Shown here piece after piece: positions 23,604 through 35,352 of a stretch of 64,000 nucleotides of DNA. The position numbers and the translations under genes are program-made. Numbering within the stretch: position 1 is the first letter of the stretch; each line of letters opens with the position of its first letter. This DNA is from Zymoseptoria tritici IPO323 (Eukaryota; Ascomycota; Dothideomycetes; Mycosphaerellales; Mycosphaerellaceae), in NCBI RefSeq assembly GCF_000219625.1, contig NC_018214.1, positions 310,001 to 374,000 of the forward strand, in the 5' to 3' direction. A model generated the notes under the pieces. It did no database searches. It saw only the letters and a program-made list of their open reading frames with translations, and was not told where the DNA came from.

Positions 23604-24648
23604 GCGAGCATGAGGAGGAGATGCATGTGGAACTCGAGACTGGCAGAGGCATATGTAGACTGTCCGAATGTGCCTTGTGTGCTTTGACCCGACACTGTCG
23701 TCTTGCTCCTCCAACGAAACAGCTTTGATGGCCGCTCCTCGTACTAGTTGGCCGTAGCCTCCAGGCTGATGAGAATACAGGTTAATAAGAATACAGGCCA
23801 TTCAGCTGCCGGACTGACTCGCCTACGGACTTGAACACGACAAACTCGGCGTCAGAATCCGCTTTGGAGTTTACTGCATCCTCCTCTGTATGTACGCTAT
23901 TCGTTACATATGGGCTCCTACCAACTACTCAAAAAGTAAACAGAAAATGGAAATCCCTGCTAATACGGTCGCACTCGTAACCAAGGGCTAAAGACGATAT
24001 CTCTCGGACCGTCGCTTAGAAAGATTGGCTTGGAAGGGCATTGGATTACATGTAGAACGAAACGGACGCCGCATATGGTCGTGCAAATGCTGCATTACAT
24101 TCACGCCGCTAAAGTTACGCTCGAAACAAACAACAGCGACGACATCGGGAAAGTAGGGCAAGGTTTGATTGAGAGGAAGAGGAATTCCAATGCACGAGGA
24201 TGGTATTATCGATATGGTGCGATAAGGAAAAGCGGTATAAGGAGGTGGAGCACAGAGAGGAGACTGCGTTGTTAACAGAGCGTGCGTTAAATAAGGAGGA
24301 ATGGAGGAAAGTCCGCGAGGGACAATACATCGGCAGGAGGGTTGGGCTGGCCCAGACTGCTGCATCTGACGGGCAGAAAGAGCATCTCTTGCAAGTGGCA
24401 AACACGAGAGATAGTGAAAATAGTACGCAATTACTAACGGTCTCACGGCCACGTACGACAACCCGCATGTCTCTGGGACTTGGGAAAAGATCGACAAGCA
24501 CGAGGATCGCAAAGGTATGTCAGAGTATAATATTTGGCAACCGGTTACTTGCCCTCGTACAGGCATGTGCGCTATCGTCCAGCCCTCGAACTCTTTAGCA
24601 GAGAAGCGCTCTTAGCATAAGAGTAGAGAGCTTTCTGACCGTAATTAA

Positions 24649-25050
24649 AAGGCTTTAGAGGATTTCCTAGGGAATGTCCATCTTAGCGAGCATCATGTGT
24701 CCTACGAAGGCTCCGACGACGATAGTTATAGCGCGGATAAAGCTTCTGTCAGAGATATTGGAGTAGATGTATCACTCCTTAATTCGACTTCTTGGAAGAA
24801 CGGCGTGAGAGTTGAGGGCTTTCTAATCGTGATCAGAAGTCTTTGGACGACTTGCTTGGGAATATTTGTGCTGGCGATCACCCTAAATCCAACGAAGGCT
24901 CTAGTGATGGTTGTTATGATAGCGATGACGGGGTCGGTAGAGCAGCAGGAGACGACATGTTACCCGCGGTGAACGACCAGACACCGATCGTCGAGCTACC
25001 TATCCCAGCACAACATTCACATGTTCCACCAGATCCACGCCACTAGCAGT
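24649..25050 (+). pseudogene. Frameshifted coding relic with a 188-bp protein-level repeat
   Basis: The segments starting at 24649 and 24837 encode similar peptides of the form K-[AS]-L-[ED]-D-[FL]-L-G-N followed by H, S-x-EGS, D and an acidic stretch. The offset is 188 bp, not a multiple of three, so the two copies lie in different frames and no single ORF holds both. This suggests a decayed gene with an internal duplication. No family is recognised. Confidence 0.3.
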
Positions 25051-25823
25051 TTGGATCTATAACTGTCAAAGAGAACGAGGGAGGTCTCTAGAAGAAGCAT
25101 AGGCCGGGTTAACTCAATTCCGCATTCGTGCCATCGTTTGCGTCGCCAGCTACGAGCCTGGGCTAACCAAAGGAGCGAGCAGACTAGATACCAGGAGAAA
25201 TCTGGACTCCGGAATTGGGCAACAACAACTACGATCTCACAAGCTCTCCCAACCACAACGAAAGCTGGAGCACCACTAGTGAGTCGAGCGAGCCGAGAGC
25301 TGCGGGAGACCCCTTCTAAGGCACAGGTGACAGATTGGGTACTTCTGCCATAGACCAAACTGGCGGCGAAGATACTACCAAAGGTTGGGTCAGATGATCA
25401 CCGCAACAATCTTCACGACGACACCGCAAATGGCATCCACAATGCTGGCGATGTAGCTGCGATTACGGCAACTTGAAGCATTCCGCGTCGGTTGCAGAAC
25501 TATAGGACCCTCGTGGCTCCTGCACTGCGACGTAACACAACTCAACTTGTTGCGGTTTAGAGCCGCGCCAAGACTTGAAGGGCATTGTTGTCAACGGCGG
25601 CGCGGCGAATTCGATTATGCCAACAACAACCACCACCACATGCGGTCCGCCTTTCGATCGACCTCGGACGCAACGCTCTTTTCGATTTTGTGAGTGTGTT
25701 TTCCGTTGCATTAAGAATGTCCGACTAATATCGAAGTAACTCAGACATCCTCCCGTTTGCAAGCACTCTGCCTGGCATCGCGAACGAAAAGTATTCGCCG
25801 CGCCGTAAGCTTACTCCCGGAGG

Positions 25824-26177
25824 GTGCAGACGAAGGTATTGCTAGATGTTGCTAACGGCCTGCCCAGACCCAAATCCAAAATGGCGACTCTGCTGTTAGG
25901 TCTTTATAATACCTTGCGCGCGGATTTGCAAAGGGAGCTGGACCGTATGCGGGTCGAGCTCGAGCGCTTGAATAGCGAGGCGGAGATTAGCAAAGCGGCA
26001 TTATAGGCGGACGAGGACCCGAACGGAGAACCGGAGGCGGAGCGGCCGACGTTAGAGGCGGTGGTGGCAATGGTGCAGAAGAGGAAGAAGTGTGAAAAGG
26101 ACATCGCAGTAGTCGTGCATGGAATGGAGGAGGTTGGACGTCTTGCTGCAGCCGTCGCTGCGTTGCAGCTGGAGTAA
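25824..26177 (+). pseudogene. Coiled-coil ORF relic P2 with one in-frame amber stop
   Basis: A 118-codon frame from ATG 25824 to TAA 26175 is broken only by TAG at 26004-26006. Alignment with the relic at 23274-23603 suggests the original start is the Met at codon 20 (25881), giving 41 residues before the amber against 44 in the other copy. The first half is a classic heptad coiled coil (LQRELDRMRVELERL). The second half (VVAMVQKRKKCEKD, then AVVVHGMEEV) matches the second half of P1. No known family is recognised. Confidence 0.4.
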
Positions 26178-29100
26178 TAGCGGGTAATTTCGGTTAAGTC
26201 TGTTGGAGGAGCAGGTTACTAGAGTGAGTGTAGTGGGTCTGCGAATTGAATATAAAACTCTCCTCTTTCGGTATAACAGATTACTCGCCTCTGCGGTAGT
26301 AAAAGCCTATATACAGAACCAAGAGCCGTAAGCTAGTAATGAGAACGGAGGAGACAATCGTCACAGATGAAGCTGCGTAAGGCGCAGTACGAGGGCGATC
26401 GGAAGATGGGTACGCCTGATAAACTGGGTACGCCTGATGGACTGGATAACAGGCAGATACTGCGCACCGCCCCCGGCTGTGAGCTGAAGATTGTGTTAAA
26501 ATCGTCCGCGCTCGGTCTGCAAACTAGAAGTACCCGTGACGAGAGCCAGCATTCATATGGTACTAACCTCACGACAGTGCTCTACGCGGAGCGGGCAAAT
26601 GGTATGGATAGCATGGTGTGGTCGTCGGCGTGGGTGGGTTTCGAGAATCGGCTGCGAATAGCGGAAGTGTGTCTCCTCTGGTGCGAAAAAAAATGATAAT
26701 CTCTCCGCTCATCGTCGAATGCCTCGTGTGATATTAACTTGACCTGTGATCTTGTACGTATCTATACATAGTTGGTAGGAGACGTGGATCCGACAAGATC
26801 CAGGCGGCAATGTCATCGAAGGGAGTGCATTCAGCCCATAATCGCCACAATAATCTGCGGCTGCGCTCTGCAGTTGGAGGGTAAAGCGATACTGCTTAGT
26901 TCTCCATAGCTAGGCCGACCGGTTCTCTCCCGCCAGGTGATCCCGCACGTACGCCGCGTGCTCGACTTCTACCGCGTTGGCACTCGACAAGATGCTGCCG
27001 TTCTTCTTGCCGGTGCGCGGGGTGATGCTTACGTCGTTGTTTGCCGCGGCACGGTCGTTACTGTTGCGGAGGAGTTCGGCTTCGTATTTGGAGAGTCGAT
27101 CTCCGGCTGCCCTTTGGAGTTAGACGGTGAATTTTGCCTCTGGCCGCCAGAGCTTAATCCTCTAGAGCTGGGCGCGGAGGGTGTCAGAGACGAGGTGGAT
27201 GTAGATAGCAGAGACTTGTCGGCGGCGTACTTCATACGCTTGTAGTAGCATACATCTTCGGGCATCGGGAGAGCTGAGGTCTCGTTGCGGCTAAAGAAGT
27301 CCGAGATGAATTCGTGTCCGTTTAAGGGGAGGGGGTGAATTTGCGGTCGTAGGAGGGGCGGAGATAGGAGACTTGGCTAGTAGTGCAGAGGCGGACGATG
27401 CGGGATCAGAGAAAGTCAACTCGAGGGTTAAGGGAGTTGTGGTAGGTATAGAAGGGCGGTAGATAGTTCGGTCGGCATAGGAGTAGCAGGTATTGCCTCT
27501 CGATCGCTGCTATACTCGAGGCTTATCGCTATGCATACCTAGAGGGAGTGAAGACCTTAGCCCACTCGAAGATGTCGGAGATAAAGCTTCGCTTACAGCG
27601 GCGTTAGAGAAATGGGGTTCGCTGGTGTTATCCAATTTGAAGCAATGAGTGGCAGTGGTTGTGTCGCAGATGATTACTACGGCGAACGACACAGTATGTG
27701 TGTCGGAAGGGTGACGCTTAGTTCAATAGAAGTAGCCGAGAATAAGTGGGACTTCGCAATAAATGGCGTCAAGCAGAGAAAACCAATCAGCAGTGGCGGA
27801 TAATGGAGACGACCACTCGAGGTGGCGGATGCACGAGGGAGGTACAGCGTCCTTGCTGTGACTGCGGGCGGTGGAGCCGCGCATAAGAAGAATTAGAGGT
27901 GTGCGGGTATAGAACCAAGATTCGAAAAGACATCGACGCGAAGAGACAACCCGGAAGTCATTCGTAAGCGAATTGAAAGCGAAATCTAGTAGGCAGGAAG
28001 GTGGAGCTCGCATCGTTGCTTTCTGTTAAGATGTCACAGCGACAGGAAGGTGGATTGCATTGTGCCTGTTCTAATTGTACTCGACTCCAGTGTATTAATC
28101 CAGTGATGACTTGGTCGAGAAGACTACGCCGACCACTTTTTGCTTGCAGTGGCAACCAGCCATAGCCACTGGTCTGTCTCCGTGCCATTGACGAGTGTTC
28201 ATCCACATGCCACATACACGAGGTGCTTGGTAAAGTCGTTGATTAATGGCCGAGAAATGTCTTGCTGGTGGCGAGGCTGGGATACAGGCTACTTGCAAGC
28301 TATCGACGATCGTCTACTTGAGGACTTGCCAATCGGTGGGGTACCTTAGGCTGACGCCTTTGCCGGGAGTAAGGTTTGGACCCAGAACAGCCATCAAAGG
28401 TCCAAACGGCGCGTAAGCAGTCCTGGTGGCTTAGAAGGGATAGGAGAGTAAGCGGAGAAAGTACATGTCCTTTGCGTGGAGTGTCGCGAGTGGATGGAGA
28501 CGCAGTCAATCATACCGAGAAGGCGGGTCCGTAATCCACGGCGAGATTACTGTATAGTATACTAACAAGGCGAATGACATTGCGATACCAAAGCCTCGTC
28601 TCCGATCTGCTATAAGGACATTGTCGTTTAACGTCTAAGACTTTGGCAAGAAGGTAAGTCTCGGTCTTAATAAGCTTAGTCGACCGCTGGCATGTTCTCA
28701 GTAGATAGCAGGATAAACGAACATAGCACTAAGCAGTACCGCGATGTGCAGCATTAGTAGCACAGATTGGAGCGTTAATTAAGCATACGAGAGCCAAGAT
28801 GTGATGTAATTGTGACGAAGCGCGATGTCTGGCTCCAGTAGTCTAATCCATTCCAGCAGAATGTAGACGTGACAAAGGTAAGCGAATCAAAATGGACATA
28901 AACTATTAGGTGTGCTCCTATTCGCTGCTTGAGAGTCGTTCGGTCGTGAGATGCCAGCAAAAGGAGAACTTCGGGAGCAAGAGACCGCTGTCGCGAAGCT
29001 GAACACGGCTGGTCTAGCCATGGATTTGAGCCAACAATGCGAAAGAGGGTGCTGTACCATTCGCGTCTGTCCGCAGAGGAAACGCCAGTCGTGTATACAG

Positions 29101-31998
29101 GCTGCAGTCGCCAGTCGGAGGTAGTCATACGAGCTTCCACATCTCGTGACTGGCACCCAAAGATTTGTCCGATTCCACCCTCACATACTGTTGAGCTCCA
29201 GATAGTAACAGATAAGATAGGTAGTACGAGACCGGAAGTGGATTAGTGATGCGGTTGATGTTAAAAGCTTACATTTCGAGGCTCTTGAAGGGGAGGTGTT
29301 GCACCACCGCAGTCTTTTAACGTAGCCTAATTCATGTAGTACTGACGATAGGTGGTAGCGGCCGTATTATTGCGGCCGCAGCAGCAGTCGAGAATGCAGT
29401 TAACAGCTTACAAAGATGTCCCGTCTTAGCAACTTAGTGCAAACCTCGATCCGAGTGGAGCGCTAGATCGTCCGTGTACACCTCTCTACTGCAATGCAAT
29501 GCCTCTTTTAACGATCGATTCCAGCTCCGCGAGACGCATCGGAATGACTCTCGGCTCTTGTCCTTTCTGGAGGCCCTAGGGAGAGATAACTCCGACATAG
29601 CTCGTAGTTTGGAGTAGATGCCGAGGGAGGTGGATAGGCATCGATGAGCGAGTCCAGCTGTGTGCTCTAATATCGTCCTAGTGAGGGATCGGTGGCACGA
29701 TGGTAGATCGATGTATGATGTGGGCAGGACGGGATAAACGTGATGAAGGTTTTGTGTCCTGGACGCCAGGGTAGTTGGTGTGACAGCGGCCAATCGTAAA
29801 AGTGATGAAGGTGTGGACACCTCAGCGGTGGGATAGGCTTGAACAGAATAAGGTACCCTAAGGTAGTGTAGAGTGGGGAGAAATTATAGTAGGGCTGATG
29901 GAGCTTAAAATTACGGGCCGCCTAGCCGCCCAACCGTCGAGCCTCGCTGCTTCAAGCCATACATGGGTCATTGCTCTGAACTGACGATGCAGAATGGATT
30001 GTCACGTATGATAGAGACGTGAGTGAGAGGATTAAACGGTTTGCCGTTGGGCACGATCGGTGCTCGTCCAAGGGACAATGTAGAGGTGGGATGCGAGAAT
30101 GTAAAATGATTGCGCGGTGGACATCTAGCTCGTCATTAGTTGGTGGTTAGAATGTGGGAAGTGATGGGCATACATTTTGATTGTTGATGTGTGATGCGGT
30201 CAGAATCTTCGCAGTGGTTGGAGCTTTTGAGGGAGTGAAGGCACGGGTTGAGTTGTGAAACAAGAGAGGAGATTTTCTTTTGGTTGCTACGAGCGTAATA
30301 GTACTCTGAGCACATATGTATCGGCCAAAGAATCGTGGACTGTTCGATGTTCCTGCCGCTCAATCTCCTTGATCGAAACGTGGGATTCATGCCGAGGATT
30401 ATGGCAGTGATTCGGAATGGACTGAAGTGATGTGAAGATAGGAGGTCGCTTGATGATGCATAAGGACCGTGATCGCTGCTAGCAACGCCACGATGCAAAC
30501 AAGCCTTGCGCAACAAGCTTCGGTTGTCGGCACATCATTGTCGATCAGTTCTGGCACTGTTGATCCCCCAACTTGATTTCGATAGTTCGATGGGAACTGC
30601 CGGTAAGGAGGGCCAGGTCAACGATACAAGCGGAATATGGCTTGCGGGGTTTGCACGCTGCTCTTCTAGAGGACCACATGCCTTGGGACACTAATGAGCA
30701 TTGAGGTCGAAAGTCGATCGGTTTACGGATTTGAAATGACCCCGCGGGAGTAGTTGTGGAATTGCTTCTTTGGGCCGAACAACATCGAAGGAGAAGTTCC
30801 CACGGGAATCGCAAGTTCCGTTCGAGATCGAAGCACTCTCGAGAGAACTCTTGGAGAACGGAATTGAGCCTAGCTTCCATCTCGCGCCGCAGGCTGCTTG
30901 TTGTGAATGTGTGACCAGATCGACGGCACGGTTGGCCGCCAGATTTGTGTACGATGCAACTGAAAGCTGTGCAGTTGAACCTTGGATTGTCTCTGGGATG
31001 GAAAGGTGTGGAATGCATGTTCATGGTCTCGAGATTCGGCTCATCCTGGTGGGGAAGTGTTAGAATGCATGTTCGTGCTCTTGGAGATTCCGATCACTCC
31101 TGTCTGAGCTGCGCTGGCGATCGTATTTCCCGTTCGAGCGAGAGCCGGCCATAGGGCGAGGCAGAAAGGACTGGCCGTGACGATTTTCGGAAGGAGTGTG
31201 AGGAGTGGAAGAGCGATGAAGGAGGCAAGGAGATCGAAGAGCTGTCGCCTCGAATTCACCGGCCGGACGGTCTGAAAAGTCCTCCTAGCATGCTTTCAAT
31301 TACGCGTGATGATGAATGACGACACACCTCACCTCGCGCTGCGTCTTTTCGTACCGTAGCTGATCCTTGACAACTCTCATACGGTTGGAAGTGCATATAC
31401 TGTATGCTAGAGTGCGTGCTGTCTCGTTGAAGCACTGAGATGGCACCCCGACACCCATCAACCGAGACCGAAGAAGAGAAGCTCGCAAGAAAACGTTTCG
31501 TGAATGCTGAAGATCAGCGCGCCGCCAGACACCGCAAGGCACAGTCAAAGATTCAGTGACAGCAATCAAGATGGGAACTGCCGGCCCCGACTCACCTCGA
31601 TGTCTTGTCTTCCATACCAATCATTGGACAGCCATTCTCATCGCGGCCTTGAGTGTCGAGGAGAGGTCTCGCGGATGCAGCACTGAATGAAGCCTTCGGC
31701 AGATCAATTGCTGCTTGGGATCGACTAATTATCCCTTTCTGCTTGTGTCTCCACAGCTAGGGCTACGATATATGCTACTACCTACGAGGCCATTCTATTC
31801 AGACCTGTATTCAGGACCGCAATGACACTCGGCCGTCCTTTCAACCGCAACGTCGTGCTCAAACCGTCTCGACTCAGTTTCAACAGGAAGACCATCGGTT
31901 CCGACCCACGCCCCATGTCTCCAAGCCCATACACGTCCCGACGCCCCCCGGTCGCCACGAGTACAGACTGCCTATCGCGGAACACGATATCTCCACCA

Positions 31999-33195
31999 TC
32001 AGTACTCAGGGCTCGACCAGGAAAGACCGAGAATGACCAGGAAAGACCGAGAATCCGGCGGGCCAGTAACGCCTCGCTCAGAAACATACAAGAGCCAGTC
32101 CAGAACGATAGCCACGATCCTCGAGCGCCGACCGAAGACTTCGAGCCTCTTACAATACGAGGCGACGGAAGAGAGCGGGACTTCCGTCCGCAGCGTCACA
32201 AGCAGACAGAGGCATCCAAAGGCGATCATCGCAAAAGTACGACTGGTATGCTCAGCGGCTCCATAGTCTCCAGACCTGCCGAGAATCGATCCGGTCACCT
32301 TCCGCCGTGTCTCCAGGCGTGCCAGCATTTTATCGATTATCAAGGCGAGGGTCGTTCCGGTCGACTCATTCGTAATCCGAGTCATCGCGAGTTGCTCCAG
32401 GATCTGCATTCCGTCGATGTACAACAACGAGTGCAGCCTCGCCAGCGCCGCGAGATCATTCGCAGTCTCGTTTGCGGCAGACCCAAAACGGATTTCACAT
32501 CCGCCGATCGACTTCGGGAGCTCGCTGCAGGTCGGTCCACTCTCAGAGAGTTCGCCACCGAAGCATTCCCTTTGCAGCATTTCGACATCACATGCACGCT
32601 GTCCCGCCCCCAGAAAAGCCCGTCTCGCGGTATCTGCAAAGGTCTGCAGGCTATGTCGGTAACGTTCAACGGAGCCACGGTGGGCCTCTGCCAGCCCGCG
32701 GACTTCCTCAATTTTGTCCCGATGCTCACCCGCCTTCGTCTCCGCGGATTGTTCGAGTTCAATAACCCTCTTATTGCAGCTTCTCAACAACCTCTGGGCC
32801 TCCGCCGCCCCCCCTGTCTTTTCATTTAAGGCCAGGTCTTTTGCTTCGAATGCCTTCTTCTGCTTGCACAGCGACTCATTCGCGGACAACAAAGCACTCT
32901 TCAAGGTCAAGGTCTCTTTGTCCAGAGAGTCGCGGCGCTTAATCAAGGAACGGACCTGCAACTGCAGATCAACGGCTCGACTGTCCAGCCGCGCCAGGTG
33001 CCCATCCGCCTCTGCAGCTTCGTCTCTCACAGTCTCAATATCGAGCCTCAATGTATCGCGCTCGTTTCTCCCCTCGACCATACAACAGAAGGCTTCATCT
33101 CGGTCGTCGTTCGCCAAATTACGGTCTTTCGTCAACCTACCACAGGCGTCCTCGGCTTGCTTCATCTTTGCTGCGTTCCAGGGTTTCCAGCTCAT
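31999..33195 (-). CDS. Coiled-coil hypothetical protein
   Basis: A 398-residue frame. Residues 1-190 are a long charged coiled coil with heptad Leu spacing, resembling a structural or tethering protein. Residues 200-290 are less charged. Near residue 325 lies a hydrophobic stretch (TFAMIAFGCLCLLVTL) that could be a membrane anchor, followed by a second moderately hydrophobic segment. There is no signal peptide. I chose this strand over the antisense frame (31822-32829) because the heptads and charge pattern look protein-like, while the antisense product is Pro/Arg/Ser-rich. A 20-bp perfect tandem duplication near the 3' end (32015-32054) rewrites the last residues. Undetected introns near the C-terminus are possible. 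No family is recognised, and it lacks the C-terminal motif of the neighbouring five-gene family. Confidence 0.55.
   Translation of the reverse strand: MSWKPWNAAKMKQAEDACGRLTKDRNLANDDRDEAFCCMVEGRNERDTLRLDIETVRDEAAEADGHLARLDSRAVDLQLQVRSLIKRRDSLDKETLTLKSALLSANESLCKQKKAFEAKDLALNEKTGGAAEAQRLLRSCNKRVIELEQSAETKAGEHRDKIEEVRGLAEAHRGSVERYRHSLQTFADTARRAFLGAGQRACDVEMLQRECFGGELSESGPTCSELPKSIGGCEIRFGSAANETANDLAALARLHSLLYIDGMQILEQLAMTRITNESTGTTLALIIDKMLARLETRRKVTGSILGRSGDYGAAEHTSRTFAMIAFGCLCLLVTLRTEVPLSSVASYCKRLEVFGRRSRIVAIVLDWLLYVSERGVTGPPDSRSFLVILGLSWSSPEY
32015..32054. repeat. 20-bp perfect tandem duplication
   Basis: Positions 32015-32034 and 32035-32054 are identical. It lies at the 3' end of the minus-strand coiled-coil gene. 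Without the second copy the frame would end about ten codons earlier, after SRSFLVEP. Confidence 0.95.
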
Positions 33196-33367
33196 CGTGA
33201 CGCAGAACAGAAGTGCACATTGACTTTGTCTAGAGCATCATGACACGAGTACAATGAGTATTACAGGGTAACGTTTTCTTCATTCTCGAAAGCCAGAGCG
33301 ATCTCGACCAAAGGCCGAAATTTCATAACCTTATCGTCAGTCGAGCTCAGAGACGAGCGGAACGAAG

Positions 33368-34143
33368 CTAATCGAAGACTCTATCGTCCTCGAGGGAGGC
33401 GAGAAGAAGCGAGACCATGCTCTCCCGCCACTCCATCACCTCGCGCCAGAGGAAGTCGACGGAGTTCTTATCCTCACTCATTCGCTGCTCAGCGCGAAGC
33501 GCCCTCAGCTCCTTCACCCTCTCCGCAAAAGTATCCAGCTGCCTCTTGCAATTTGGGACGGCCGAGGCCGCCGCAGCCAACGCCGCTCTCTTCACCCCAA
33601 GCACGAGCTTCAACCGTGCAACCTCGTCGCGGTCAACCTCCCACCAGTTCTTCTTTCCGATCTCGACCCAGTCTTTCTCAGCCTTCACCACGGCTTCCTC
33701 CAAAGCAGGAATCATCATCAACGCTTGCTTCGCGCCAGCGAGCCGCTCTCGCAACAGTCCAACACGCCCCGCAGTCATGCTCAACTGCAAATCCCGCGCG
33801 GTCGCGCTCGCCGGCGCAGCGCGGCTCGCTTCCAGATCCACGAGGCCGATCATCGTCACTACTTCGGTCCATGCCTCTGGGAATATTGGTCAGTCGATGT
33901 GCATGAGTATGTGGATGGGAGACTCACCGTCGTCAAGGTCTCTCGCCTTCACGCTGGTCGGCCCGAAGGCAAAGTCGTACAGCTTCACCGTCTTATCGTC
34001 GAAGTACGCTTCGCCGACGGTACCCTTCACCGCGTGCTCAGAGAGTCTATCGCCTACGCCGATGTCAGCATGTGAAAATTCGATCGTTGTCGAGGTGACC
34101 TACTAATCGCAAGCTCTGCCATGCCCGCAGCCACGCCCGACAT
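33368..34143 (-). CDS. Member A3 of an undescribed tandem family (C-terminal LWRE..EWRE motif), 224 aa
   Basis: Three exons: 34143-34104, 34053-33928 and 33876-33368, with GT-AG introns of 50 and 51 bp, both phase 1. The protein starts MSGVAAGMAELAI. It has an F-x-FGPTSVKARDL segment just before the second intron, then the helix TEVVTMIGLVDLEA, a long Ala/Lys/Glu-rich coiled coil, and the C-terminal LWREVMEWRE (about residues 198-207) followed by a hydrophobic LLLASLEDD tail. It aligns with its four plus-strand neighbours across the second intron and the C-terminal motif. A 63-bp 5'-UTR intron (34185-34247) is predicted. There is no signal peptide or membrane span, so a soluble intracellular protein is likely. 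It is divergent from A1. Function is unknown. Confidence 0.75.
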
Positions 34144-34722
34144 CTTCAGAAATTCCACCGAGGCCTTCAATCACGGAGGTAAAGCTGCAAACGAAATTAG
34201 CAGGTGAAAGCGTGAGGATTGAGCTGAGTAGCTGGTGAGGTACTGACAGTTTCGAAAAGGAGAGAAAGTCTTCGTCGACGAGAAGACAGCAGTCCGCAGA
34301 AGGGATCAAGCGGAGAATTCGAAAAGAGCTTTCGACACGAGATTCAGTGTGTTGTTGTGTGATGAAGGAAGAATTCGCAAGATCTGAAACATACAAACAC
34401 GAGCTTTACGCCAAGACGTCGACTTGTTGTGCAAGGACTTATGCATTAACTCCGCCGAGAGGTCGGCGATTGAGGACTGAACTTTTCGAATTCTTGACTT
34501 CTGCTTCTACAACAACATCAACAAACACCGCTGATCGAGCTGTCCTTCCCGCTTCGCTCTTTCCCTCCCTGTGGCCTGATCTTCCTCGCCGTCTGCTTTC
34601 GTTCCCTCTCTTCGGGAGAAATGTAAGTTCATCATCACCGCCGGCTTCACTTGCTACGCTTTCTGACATGACTTTGCAGATCTGCCTCCGGAATTCGTGG
34701 CTTCGGCGGATTCCCTTGCGAG
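34144..34722. promoter_or_regulatory. Shared divergent promoter and leaders of A3 and A1
   Basis: The two start codons point away from each other across 579 bp. Each side has a CAACAACA-type leader: on the minus strand at about 34349-34362 for A3, on the plus strand at about 34508-34526 for A1. Each then has a pyrimidine-rich stretch with TTCG and a 5'-UTR intron (34185-34247 minus; 34623-34679 plus). No ATG lies in either predicted leader before the annotated starts. Confidence 0.6.
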
Positions 34723-35352
34723 ATGGCGGCCTCTGCGACGACCGCGCTTGCTCCCCGCGCGCTCGACTTTCTGGACTTGACGGAGCTGGAGAACGCGACG
34801 ATGATATTCGTCCTCGAGCCGGTGCCGGTGAATGGCAGGAACCTGGGTCGTGGTAAGCTGATCTCTTCCCTTACTCCGTTTTTATCTACTAAGCCATCGA
34901 CAGTCGCGCGCAACGAGGTGCTGAACCTGATCGATGAGGTTGACCGCGAGGTCCTGCGTACGACTCCTGCGACTGCGACTCCGGCCGAGCTGAAGTACAG
35001 TATGGGTACGAAGAAGTTTGAGGTGTTGGTGAAGTTGAAAGAAGCGGCGGAAGAGGCGGAGAAGAAGATTGTGGAGTTGGAAGGAAAGTGCGGGGATGAT
35101 GGAGAGAAGAAGAAAGAGCTTCGTGCTGCGAAGGAGAAGGTCTTGGAGTGTATGACTGAGGTCGAGAAGGCGGTGAAGAAGGTGGGTGCGATGGTTGTGC
35201 TGCGGAAGAGCGAGCGTGTGATGGCGGAGAGCGTGGGAGATCCGGATATCTTGTGGCGTGAGCAGTCGGAGTTCCGCGAGATGGGCATGGATGGAATTCT
35301 TGCCTGGGTCGATTTTGAAGTGTCGGAGATGGCTCGTCGAGTCTTCGCCTGA
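34723..35352 (+). CDS. Member A1 of the undescribed tandem family, 192 aa
   Basis: Two exons, 34723-34852 and 34904-35352. The 51-bp intron is divisible by three and free of stops, so retention would add 17 residues; homology to A2 and A3 supports removal. The first exon ends in a VLEPVPVNGRNLG segment. The second opens with a helix (NEVLNLIDEVDREV) matching A2, then TPAELKYSMG, and an Ala/Glu/Lys coiled coil (about residues 75-140). The C-terminal LWREQSEFRE is at residues 160-169, with Phe where paralogues have Trp. It lacks the first coding intron of A2 and A3. The leader has CAACAACA and a 57-bp 5'-UTR intron. No targeting signal is seen. It is acidic and probably soluble. Function is unknown. 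Confidence 0.8.
   Translation: MAASATTALAPRALDFLDLTELENATMIFVLEPVPVNGRNLGRGKLISSLTPFLSTKPSTVARNEVLNLIDEVDREVLRTTPATATPAELKYSMGTKKFEVLVKLKEAAEEAEKKIVELEGKCGDDGEKKKELRAAKEKVLECMTEVEKAVKKVGAMVVLRKSERVMAESVGDPDILWREQSEFREMGMDGILAWVDFEVSEMARRVFA

Larger units (their letters stand above)
21640..31780. other. Gene-poor block with decayed coding relics
   Basis: Base composition returns to normal at about 21.64 kb. No frame over the next 10 kb is both long and convincing, apart from the relics listed separately. Frames of 60-160 codons occur on both strands (for example 22080-22301 plus and 30545-31024 minus), without recognisable domains, plausible introns or support from the opposite codon positions. 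An 18-bp perfect tandem duplication sits at 26408-26443. I see no tRNA, rRNA or intact transposon. The block is best read as old, decayed sequence between the repeat nest and the gene cluster. Confidence 0.55.

Noticed and set aside
24200..24598. 132-codon plus-strand ORF in the gene-poor block
   Set aside because: The charged first half looks faintly protein-like, but there is no homologous copy, domain or plausible gene context, and the minus strand is equally open.
31822..32829. 335-codon plus-strand ORF opposite the coiled-coil gene
   Set aside because: The product is Arg/Pro/Ser-rich without heptads or domains, while the minus strand gives a regular coiled coil. Treated as an antisense shadow.
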